Shown here: positions 1 through 6,402 of the stretch, in pieces
Layout: each line of letters opens with the position of its first letter
How positions within the stretch are numbered: position 1 is the stretch's first letter
NCBI GenBank assembly: GCA_024277555.1
Contig: JAJRUY010000322.1
Coordinates: 1 to 8,344, forward strand
Direction of reading: 5' to 3'
Length of the DNA stretch: 8,344 bases
Origin: Gammaproteobacteria bacterium
GTDB lineage: Bacteria > Pseudomonadota > Gammaproteobacteria > Chromatiales > Chromatiaceae
Made by a program: the position numbers and the translations under genes
Notes under the pieces: generated by a model
Told to the model about the DNA's origin: nothing
Databases searched by the model: none
Seen by the model: the letters and a program-made list of their open reading frames with translations, nothing else

Positions 1-68
1 ATCGCCAGCACCACCAGCAATTCAAGCAGGGTGAAACCTGCGTTACTACGATATATCTTGGTTTTCAT
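1..68 (-). CDS. gspG: Pseudopilin N-terminus, probably GspG (partial, runs off window)
   Basis: Only the first 22 codons are inside the window. They read MKTKIYRSNA then GFTLLELLVVLA. This is the prepilin signature: a short basic leader ending in Gly (residue 11), Phe at +1, Glu at +5 and a hydrophobic helix. PilD/GspO peptidase would cut between G11 and F12 and methylate the Phe; the helix then anchors the subunit in the inner membrane and packs the pseudopilus. The position right after gspE and gspF is where the major pseudopilin gspG usually lies, which is why I prefer GspG over GspH or a type IV pilin; the residues alone do not separate these. A GGAG sits about 12 bases before the ATG (81-84), a long spacing. 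A 208-bp gap separates it from gspF, so it may have its own promoter, though I see no clear one. Confidence 0.8.
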   Translation of the reverse strand, partial: MKTKIYRSNAGFTLLELLVVLA

Positions 69-101
69 ACTACTTTTTTTCTCCATTTACATTTCACCTG
101 C

Positions 102-189
102 AGGGCATCTCGAAAAATCATGCTTCTGCGCACGAATCCATGGATGGATGTAGGGCAATGCAGGAGCAATTGCCGAGTCCGGAATCCAT
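102..189 (-). repeat. Decayed copy of the right-end dispersed repeat in the gspF-gspG gap
   Basis: Read on the minus strand, this stretch starts with ATGGATTCCGG (179-189) and ends with GATTTTTCGAGATGCCCT (102-119). The same two blocks bound part of the repeat at 8032-8076: the 11-mer is identical and the 18-mer matches at 17 of 18 positions. Here they are about 43 bases further apart, and the intervening DNA holds a second ATGGATTC and a short GCAAT/ATTGC inverted repeat instead of the clean GC-rich hairpin. I infer an old, diverged member of the same repeat family, or two partial copies merged, sitting in the leader of the pseudopilin gene. Confidence 0.5.
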
Positions 190-276
190 CGTCACCGGGT
201 TGTCTTGACTCCAACTATCGCCAGAGTAACGAAAATTGAATTGTTCAAGACTCTCTGTATCTGCCATTCCCGGCTC

Positions 277-1485
277 CTACATGGCCAGGTCATTGGCGCC
301 GAGGATGGCCAGCATGATGGACATGATAATACCGGCGACAATCAGCCCCAGACCAACGATCAGCGCCGGTTCGAGGAGGGTCAGCAGGCGCTTCACGCTG
401 GCGCGCACTTCGCCATCAAATACATCCGCCACTTTGTTGAGCATGGGTTCCAGGTCACCGGATTCCTCTCCCACCTTGATCATCTGCAGCGCCAGGGGGG
501 GAAGTATACCCTTTTCAATCAGGGGATCAGCCAGTCCTTTGCCGCGTTTGAGACTGTCTGCCGCTTCTGCAATGGTTTCAGCCACCACCGTGTTGCCTAT
601 GACATCTTTTACCAGATTTAGTGCCGCCAGCAATGGCAGGCCATTGTGCAGCAGGGTGGCCAGGGTGCGGGTGAAGCGCGCTGTCTCCACCTTGGCGATA
701 AGATCCCCCAGCAGCGGCCAGCCCAGCAGGCGCTTGTCCCAGCGCCTTTTGACCTCCGTCCGGGCAAAATGCCTGCTGGCGAAAGCGGTGCCGAGAAAGA
801 TGCCCGCAAGAATCGCCCACCAGTAGTTGGTCAGGGTATCGCCGATGTTCACCACGATCTGCGTGGGCAGGGGCAGTGCCTTGCCCATATCCGCAAACAT
901 TTGGCTGAATTGCGGCACCACGCCCACCAGCAAACCAATCACGGACAAGCCTGCCACGGTAAGCAATATGGTGGGATACACCAGGGCCGAGCGCACGCTT
1001 TCCCGCAGATCCTGGGAGCGTTCGAGATAGTCGGTCAGGCGCTGCAATACGCTGTGCAACACGCCGCCTGCTTCTCCCGCCTTGATCATGCTGATGTACA
1101 GGGGCGTAAAGGTCTTGCCCTGGGCCTCCAGGGCGGAAGACAGGGTGTCGCCGCCCTGCACTTTTTCACGAATGCTTTCAATGCTGCGCACCAGGGCTTC
1201 ATCATCGGACAGCTCTGCAAGGATCTGCAGGGCGCGATCCAGAGTCATGCCTGCTTCCAGGAGGGTAGCCAGTTCACGGGTGAAATGCAGGATCTGCTCC
1301 TGATTCACCTTGGGTTTGCTGCGTTTGAACAGGCCCTTGAGCCCGCTACCGGCGCGGCCGGTACGGATGGGCATGAGGCCATCCTGCTGCAACTGACGCA
1401 CCAAGGCGGCTTCGTCTGCAGCTTCCAGCTCCCCTTCCTCTACTTCTCCGTTGGCGCGCACCGCCTTGTAGCTGAACAAGGGCAT
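277..1485 (-). CDS. gspF: Type II secretion inner-membrane platform protein GspF
   Basis: GspF is the polytopic platform protein of the type II secretion system. It links the cytoplasmic ATPase GspE (through GspL) to pseudopilus assembly in the inner membrane. The 402-residue product has the family's normal length and two-repeat layout. The first cytoplasmic domain (about 66-165) carries FTRELATLLEAGMTLDRAL (68-86) and IKAGEAGGVL (134-143). The second (about 268-370) carries FTRTLATLLHNGLPLLAAL (271-289) and IKVGEESGDL (336-345). Hydrophobic segments at about 168-192, 220-238 and 373-396 give the expected three membrane spans. The N-terminus (MPLFSYKAVRANGEVEEGEL) is typical of GspF rather than PilC. 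The ATG shares one base with the gspE stop (TGATG) and has no strong Shine-Dalgarno of its own, so translation is probably coupled to gspE. MshG and PilC are paralogues; the neighbours favour GspF. Confidence 0.93.
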   Translation of the reverse strand: MPLFSYKAVRANGEVEEGELEAADEAALVRQLQQDGLMPIRTGRAGSGLKGLFKRSKPKVNQEQILHFTRELATLLEAGMTLDRALQILAELSDDEALVRSIESIREKVQGGDTLSSALEAQGKTFTPLYISMIKAGEAGGVLHSVLQRLTDYLERSQDLRESVRSALVYPTILLTVAGLSVIGLLVGVVPQFSQMFADMGKALPLPTQIVVNIGDTLTNYWWAILAGIFLGTAFASRHFARTEVKRRWDKRLLGWPLLGDLIAKVETARFTRTLATLLHNGLPLLAALNLVKDVIGNTVVAETIAEAADSLKRGKGLADPLIEKGILPPLALQMIKVGEESGDLEPMLNKVADVFDGEVRASVKRLLTLLEPALIVGLGLIVAGIIMSIMLAILGANDLAM

Positions 1486-3215
1486 CAGTCTTCAGCAACC
1501 CGTGCGACTTCTTCCAGAGTAGTCAGGCCGCTAACGGATTTTTGCAGGCCATCACGGCGCAGGGTGTCCATGCCATCCTCGATGGCTGCCTGCTGAATTT
1601 CTCCGGCATTGGCGTGGCGCATGATCAGCTTCCGGATCTCATCGTTCATCACCAGCACCTCCGTCAGGGACAGGCGGCCAAAGTAACCGCTGCCACCACA
1701 TTCCTCGCAACCAACAGGGCGGTACAGGGTAACCGCCTTGCCATTTTCGCTGAATTCGTCCAGATTCAGTTCATCTACCAGCTCGGGCAGGGGTGTGTAG
1801 GGCTCGGCGCAGTGCCGGCACAGACGCCGCACCAGGCGTTGGGCGAGAATACCGTTGATGGTGGAAGTGATCAGATAGTCATCCACGCCCATATCCAGCA
1901 GCCGGGTGATGCCGCCTGCCGCATCATTGGTATGCAGGGTGGACAGCACCAGATGCCCGGTGAGCGCGGACTGCACTGCGATGCGAGCGGTTTCCAGATC
2001 CCGCATCTCCCCCACCATGATGATGTCCGGATCCTGACGCACGATGGAGCGCAGGGCGCTGGAGAAGGTGAGGTCGATCTGCGGCTTGACCTGGATCTGG
2101 TTGATGCCCGCCACCTGGTATTCCACCGGGTCTTCCACGGTGATGATCTTCTTTTCCGCCGTGTTCAGGCGGCTCAGGGCGGTGTACAGGGTGGTGGACT
2201 TGCCGCTGCCCGTGGGGCCGGTGACCAGCACGATGCCATGAGGCATGTCCAGAATACGCTTGAAGCGCGCCAGCGGCTCACCATCGAAGCCCAGGGCGCC
2301 GAAATCGAATTTCACGCTCTCCTTGTCCAGCAGGCGGATCACCACGCTTTCGCCGAACATGGTGGGCACGGTAGAGACCCGCAGATCCAGTTCCTTGCCC
2401 TGCACTCGCAGGCTGATGCGCCCGTCCTGGGGCAGGCGCCGCTCGGCGATATTCAGTTTGGCCATGAGCTTGATGCGGGAAATGATGGCGGCTGTGGAAT
2501 GGGCCGGGGGCGCTTCACTTTCGGTGAGTACGCCATCGATGCGGTAGCGCACCTTGAGTTGTCCCTCGAAGGGTTCCACATGGATGTCCGAGGCGCGGGA
2601 TTCCACCGCCCGCTGCACAATCAGATTCACCAGGCGGATCACCGGCGCTTCACTGGCCAGATCCTTGAGGGTTTCCACATCGGCTTCGCCCTCGTCCCCC
2701 TCTCCCAGGCCTTCGAGGATTTCCCCCATGGCGGAGCGACCAGCGCCGTAGAGTTTCTCTATGGCGTTATCGATATCCACTGGCAGGGCAACCACTGGCT
2801 GAACTTCGTGGCCACTGGCAGCTTCCATGGCGCTGATGGCGAATTCATCGCCTGGATCAGCCATGGCCAGATATAAACGCTCATCTTCCATGTAAAGAGG
2901 CAATACCCGGGATTCCTTGAGAAAACGCTGGGACACAGCATCTTCCAGCAGCGGCACGTCTGGAAATGCTTCGCTGTCGATGATTTCCAGATCCAGTTCC
3001 TGGGCAAACAGCTGGGCCAGATCCCGCTCGGAAACCAGCCCCAGTTTGTGCGCCATATTCCATACGGAAACACCGCTTTCGGTCGCCAGCCTTGCGGCGC
3101 GGGAATAGTCCTGGGCAGACAGCTTGCCCGCTGCCTCAAGCACAGCCGCGAGTCGGCTGTCGCCGTCTGCCGTGGCAAGCGTTTCTTGAAGAAATTCTGT
3201 CGGTTCTGTATTCAT
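1485..3215 (-). CDS. gspE: Type II secretion ATPase GspE
   Basis: This is the cytoplasmic hexameric ATPase that powers pseudopilus extension in type II secretion. The 576-residue product shows, in order: an N-terminal GspE/MshEN-type domain (about 20-157); an acidic linker (about 161-185); the N2 domain with SRASDIHVEPFEGQLKVRYR (206-225); Walker A GPTGSGKST (333-341); the Asp box ITVEDPVEYQ (358-367); Walker B DPDIIMVGEMRD (395-406); and the His box TGHLVLSTLHTND (419-431). A zinc-type tetracysteine site follows, C466-x2-C469 and C503-x2-C506. The run INQIQVKPQIDLTFSSALRS (371-390) is GspE-like rather than PilB-like. It is longer than the roughly 500 residues of classical GspE because of the extended N-terminus, which is common in some gammaproteobacteria. 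The ATG at 3213-3215 is the only sensible start; the ribosome site before it is weak (CCGGGTTAATAA) and lies at the edge of the inverted repeat at 3218-3432. Confidence 0.95.
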   Translation of the reverse strand: MNTEPTEFLQETLATADGDSRLAAVLEAAGKLSAQDYSRAARLATESGVSVWNMAHKLGLVSERDLAQLFAQELDLEIIDSEAFPDVPLLEDAVSQRFLKESRVLPLYMEDERLYLAMADPGDEFAISAMEAASGHEVQPVVALPVDIDNAIEKLYGAGRSAMGEILEGLGEGDEGEADVETLKDLASEAPVIRLVNLIVQRAVESRASDIHVEPFEGQLKVRYRIDGVLTESEAPPAHSTAAIISRIKLMAKLNIAERRLPQDGRISLRVQGKELDLRVSTVPTMFGESVVIRLLDKESVKFDFGALGFDGEPLARFKRILDMPHGIVLVTGPTGSGKSTTLYTALSRLNTAEKKIITVEDPVEYQVAGINQIQVKPQIDLTFSSALRSIVRQDPDIIMVGEMRDLETARIAVQSALTGHLVLSTLHTNDAAGGITRLLDMGVDDYLITSTINGILAQRLVRRLCRHCAEPYTPLPELVDELNLDEFSENGKAVTLYRPVGCEECGGSGYFGRLSLTEVLVMNDEIRKLIMRHANAGEIQQAAIEDGMDTLRRDGLQKSVSGLTTLEEVARVAED

Positions 3216-3217
3216 TT

Positions 3218-3432
3218 ATTAACCCGGCATCCAGATAGGTTGCATTCAGCCGCTGTGTACCGATTTGCGGCAAGGCATCGATACACCGCTGTAGTTATTC
3301 TACAGCAACTACCGATAACGCAGGCCGCAGATCAGCATGCAGCGGCCGGTACTGTTGAAAAATTGTGTTGTCGTTCTTGGCTCGCGCAATTCCTGAAATC
3401 CTGAATGCGACCTACTTGGATGCCGGGTTGAT
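3218..3432. repeat. 215-bp MITE-like palindromic element with 32-bp terminal inverted repeats
   Basis: The first 32 bases (3218-3249) and the reverse complement of the last 32 (3401-3432) match at 28 positions; the core AACCCGGCATCCA (3221-3233) is exact. Inside are a nested GTACCG/CGGTAC pair (3257-3262 with 3347-3352), a perfect 7-bp hairpin GCTGTAG/CTACAGC with a 5-base loop (3288-3306), and a 6-bp hairpin GGCCGC/GCGGCC (3323-3347; it shares one base with the nested pair, so the two cannot both be complete). No ORF of note lies within. No T-run follows a hairpin on either strand, so it is not a simple terminator. Length, arms and lack of coding fit a non-autonomous MITE; a structured RNA or processing element is the alternative. 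I see no clear target-site duplication at either edge. Confidence 0.65.
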
Positions 3433-5298
3433 AGCGTCCTGCAGGGCGCACTCCCGTCCGCCAAGCTGATTCGTCCGCTCCGGCACCAATCGGGTCAGCA
3501 AGTCACTGAGTTTCCTGCAATCATATGCGTTGCAGGCGGCCTCTGCATCTTCCATGATACGAGTGAGTTCTTCCCAGGGCATGGGCCGGCAACACGCCTG
3601 CAATATTTTCTCATGCGCCGTAGGCTGCAGGGATTCCTGTTCGTGGAACAACTCCTCATAGAGTTTTTCACCCGGGCGCAATCCTGTATATTCTATCTCA
3701 ATATCCTCTCCGGGTTTCTTTCCGGAAAGACGAATCAGCTGTTCCGCCAGATACTGGATACGCACCGGCTGCCCCATATCCAGCACAAAAATCTCGCCAC
3801 CCTCCCCAAGGACACTGGCCTGCATGATCAACTGGCAGGCTTCCCGGGTGGTCATGAAGTAGCGTTCTATCTCCGGATGGGTGACAGACACGGGGCCTCC
3901 CTGTTTGATCTGCTCCCTGAACAGGGGCACCACGCTGCCCGTGGAACCAAGCACGTTACCAAAACGCACGGTAATGAAATTGGTGGAAGAACGGTCATTG
4001 AGGTTCTGGCAATAGATTTCCGCCGCCCGCTTGCTCGCGCCCATGACATTGGCCGGGTTCACCGCCTTGTCGGTGGAAATCAGCACGAACTCCCCGGCGC
4101 CACAGGCGTCTGCCGCCAGCGCCACATTGCGCGTACCCAGCACGTTGTTGTGCACCGCTTCCCGAACCTGTTCTTCCAGCAGGGGAACATGCTTGTAAGC
4201 CGCCGCATGAAACACCACCTGAGGCCGGTAATGATGGAAGATGCGGTCGATGACTTTCCGCTCGGCAATGTCCGCCAGATGCGGAAAGAGCTGCAGCTCG
4301 GGAAAGCGCTGGCGCAGCTCCCGCTCCATGCAAAAAAGATTGTATTCACTGTTTTCCACCAGGATCAGATTCTTCAGCGACAGGCTGGCCAGCTGGCGGC
4401 ACAGTTCCGAGCCAATCGAGCCCCCGGCCCCGGTAATCAGTATCGAGCGTTCAGACAGGCCTTCCTTGATTGCCTGCCAGTCCAGCGCCACCGGGTCGCG
4501 CCCGAGAAGATCCTCGATCATCACCTCCCGTAGCTGATCCACACGCACATTGCCAGACATGAGTTCCTTCAGTGGTGGCACAGTGCGAAACGGCAGCCCG
4601 GTTTCCTCCACCCTGGCGATAATGCGCTGCATCTGAGACTTGTCGGCAGACGGCACCGCCAGCATCACCAGATCCACCGCCAGCTTGCGGGCGATGCGTG
4701 GCAATTTTCTGCAACTGCCCATCACCCGTACGCCATGAATCTCACGCCCACGCTTGTTGGCATCATCATCGACAAAAGCTACGGGCAGATAAGCGCGCTG
4801 GGTGTCGCGCAGCAAATCCCGCACCAGCATTTCACCGGCGCTGCCCGCACCCACCACCAGCACCCGCTGGGCGCTTTTGCTGCGCGCCCCCTGGTCCTTG
4901 AAAAAGCGGTACACCATACGCGGCAGGCTGAGAAAGATCATCAGCAGAATACCGTACAGCACCGGTACCGAGCGCGGTATCCCGGAGAAATCGCGGGTCA
5001 GCCACAACAACAGGGTAATAACAAGCAAGCCACTCAGCACCGACTTGCCGATGCGGATCATGTCCGGCAGAGAAGCAAAACGCCAAACCCCGCGATACAG
5101 GCCAAGCAACCAGAACACCGCCGCCTGCACCGGCACCACCAGCAACAGGCTGTTCAGCGCATGCTGCCAGAACCAGTCCGGCACCGCTTCCAGATTGAAG
5201 CGCAGGATATAAGCGCCCAGCCACGCCAGGGGAATCATCAACAGGTCATGGAGAAACGCCATGCCGCGGTTGAGCAGCCTGTCAGCCAGTTTTTTCAT
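3412..5298 (-). CDS. wbpM: WbpM-type membrane nucleotide-sugar 4,6-dehydratase
   Basis: This family converts UDP-GlcNAc to the 4-keto-6-deoxy sugar, the first step to sugars such as QuiNAc, FucNAc or bacillosamine used in O-antigen, capsule or glycoprotein glycans. The 628-residue protein has about four N-terminal membrane segments (about 14-34, 47-67, 84-101, 108-124). A first Rossmann-type domain follows, with VLVVGAGSAGEMLVRDLL (146-163). The catalytic domain has NAD-binding TGAGGSIGSE (289-298), STDKAVNPANVMGASKRAAE (408-427) and RPGEKLYEEL (541-550). The catalytic triad reads Ser408-Met419-Lys423, the Met-containing form described for the large WbpM proteins, instead of Ser-Tyr-Lys. I chose the ATG at 5296-5298, which overlaps the upstream stop as ATGA; a longer reading frame exists but would run through the upstream gene. 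The last six codons (INPASK) and stop lie in the inverted-repeat arm. The exact product is not decidable; PglF-like or CapD-like are alternatives. Confidence 0.88.
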   Translation of the reverse strand: MKKLADRLLNRGMAFLHDLLMIPLAWLGAYILRFNLEAVPDWFWQHALNSLLLVVPVQAAVFWLLGLYRGVWRFASLPDMIRIGKSVLSGLLVITLLLWLTRDFSGIPRSVPVLYGILLMIFLSLPRMVYRFFKDQGARSKSAQRVLVVGAGSAGEMLVRDLLRDTQRAYLPVAFVDDDANKRGREIHGVRVMGSCRKLPRIARKLAVDLVMLAVPSADKSQMQRIIARVEETGLPFRTVPPLKELMSGNVRVDQLREVMIEDLLGRDPVALDWQAIKEGLSERSILITGAGGSIGSELCRQLASLSLKNLILVENSEYNLFCMERELRQRFPELQLFPHLADIAERKVIDRIFHHYRPQVVFHAAAYKHVPLLEEQVREAVHNNVLGTRNVALAADACGAGEFVLISTDKAVNPANVMGASKRAAEIYCQNLNDRSSTNFITVRFGNVLGSTGSVVPLFREQIKQGGPVSVTHPEIERYFMTTREACQLIMQASVLGEGGEIFVLDMGQPVRIQYLAEQLIRLSGKKPGEDIEIEYTGLRPGEKLYEELFHEQESLQPTAHEKILQACCRPMPWEELTRIMEDAEAACNAYDCRKLSDLLTRLVPERTNQLGGRECALQDAINPASK

Positions 5299-6317
5299 CC
5301 GATGCGTTTTTCTCTCAGGCTGACCCACACAATGATTGCAATATATATCAGAACCCACTGGATCATCATCGCCCATTGGACAGTTGAATCCTGATTCAGT
5401 GCCATAGCTGTCGTCAAACCTGCCGCCAACATCAGCACATAAGACCACAGCACGGTGCGGCGGTGCGACCAGCCCATTTGCACCAACCGCTGGTAGATAT
5501 GCTCACGATGCGCCTGCCAAATCTTCTTGCCCCCCAGCAGACGCTTGAGCAAAGTGTAGCTGGCATCGGCGATAAAAGGGGAAAAGATCAGCACCGCCAC
5601 CCACAGGGGAAACAGGCCATCCCGATCCGCCCACAGGGAAAATGCGGCGGCAAGAAACCCGAGCACCGGCGAACCTGCATCTCCCATGAAGATCTTTGCC
5701 GGAGGAAAGTTGAAAACCAGAAATCCGGCACTGGCGGCAACAACGATCAGGGCAGCCAGCATAAAACCTTCGTCGCCAGCCCGCCATCCCAGCCAGGCCA
5801 TGGTGGTGAAGCCGAAAACGGCCATGCCGCCGGCAAAGCCATCCATGCCGTCCATGAAATTAAACAGATTGGTCATCCAGAGCACATACAGCACCACCAG
5901 GGGCAGCATCAGATAACAGGGCAAAGCCACGGCCAGCCCCGGCAGTTGCAGTTGTTGCGGAACCAGTCCTGCCGCCAGCAAAAAAAACGCCGCCAGCAAC
6001 TGCACCAGTAGGCGCATCAGGGGAGAAAGATCCACGCGATCATCGATACTACCAACCATTGCCAGCAGCACCACGCCTGCACTCAGCCAGCTCATCATAT
6101 CACTCCAGGCCACCCCTCCCATGCCGACAGCCACCCCCCAGCCCAACAACAGCGCAAGAACCAGCGCCACACCACCACTACGAGGTGTGGGCTGGTGATG
6201 CAAAGAGCGCTCCCCAGGATGGTCCAGTACATGAAACAGGGAGTTAGGCGACGAAAACCGCCAGCACAGCACCGCAGCCGCAACAAAAGCCAGCGCCAAA
6301 GCCATCCACATATTCAT
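5295..6317 (-). CDS. wbpL: WbpL/WecA-type undecaprenyl-phosphate sugar-1-phosphate transferase
   Basis: A polytopic inner-membrane enzyme of glycosyltransferase family 4 (MraY/WecA/WbpL). It moves a sugar-1-phosphate from a UDP-N-acetyl amino sugar to undecaprenyl phosphate, starting glycan assembly. The 340-residue product has about ten hydrophobic segments. Family motifs (numbered from M1) are DHPGERSLHHQPTPRSGGVA (about 27-46), IDDRVDLSP (about 91-99), NFMDGMDGFAGG (about 153-164), NFPPAKIFMGDAGSP (about 203-217) and the His loop HREHIYQRL (about 269-277). The ATG at 6315-6317 is preceded by AGGAG at six bases; an in-frame TTG at 6356 falls in the terminator T-run and is rejected. It overlaps the WbpM-like gene by ATGA, the same pairing as wbpL-wbpM in Pseudomonas O-antigen loci. 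The donor sugar is inferred, not seen. It starts only 37 bases past the amtB terminator. Confidence 0.9.
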   Translation of the reverse strand: MNMWMALALAFVAAAVLCWRFSSPNSLFHVLDHPGERSLHHQPTPRSGGVALVLALLLGWGVAVGMGGVAWSDMMSWLSAGVVLLAMVGSIDDRVDLSPLMRLLVQLLAAFFLLAAGLVPQQLQLPGLAVALPCYLMLPLVVLYVLWMTNLFNFMDGMDGFAGGMAVFGFTTMAWLGWRAGDEGFMLAALIVVAASAGFLVFNFPPAKIFMGDAGSPVLGFLAAAFSLWADRDGLFPLWVAVLIFSPFIADASYTLLKRLLGGKKIWQAHREHIYQRLVQMGWSHRRTVLWSYVLMLAAGLTTAMALNQDSTVQWAMMIQWVLIYIAIIVWVSLREKRIG

Positions 6318-6323
6318 TGCCTG

Positions 6324-6328
6324 CTCCT
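6324..6328 (-). promoter_or_regulatory. Shine-Dalgarno for the WbpL-like gene
   Basis: The minus strand reads AGGAG six bases before the ATG at 6315-6317. This strong site decides the start 13 codons downstream of an in-frame TTG that has no ribosome site. Confidence 0.85.
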
Positions 6329-6354
6329 GTTGGAAAAACCGGCACCCTGGCAGC

Positions 6355-6384
6355 AAAAAAGCCGCCGTTTCCGGCGGCTTTTTT
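6355..6384 (-). terminator. Symmetric intrinsic terminator after amtB
   Basis: A perfect GCCGCCG/CGGCGGC stem (6361-6367 with 6372-6378) is flanked by six A (6355-6360) and six T (6379-6384). On the minus strand the loop is GAAA, a stable GNRA tetraloop, and the U-run follows directly. It starts 18 bases past the amtB stop and would end the amtB transcript. The symmetry lets it work on the plus strand too, but no plus-strand gene is seen to need it. Confidence 0.92.
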
Positions 6385-6402
6385 CAAGCACGGAAACATC
6401 CA

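Noticed and set aside
646..1596. Plus-strand 316-codon reading frame opposite gspF
   Set aside because: Antisense to a clear GspF with the same low-complexity composition; no start signal.
1542..2876. Plus-strand 444-codon reading frame opposite gspE
   Set aside because: It is antisense to a gene with every GspE motif, is rich in His, Gln and Gly, and shows no domain or ribosome site. It is a shadow of GC-rich codon use.
3218..3432. Integron attC site or intrinsic terminator
   Set aside because: I see no attC core sites or cassette layout, and no hairpin is followed by a T-run on either strand.
5299..5448. N-terminal extension of the WbpM-like gene by 50 codons
   Set aside because: The extra residues run through the end of the upstream gene and are not membrane-like, while the ATG at 5298 forms an ATGA junction just before the first hydrophobic segment.
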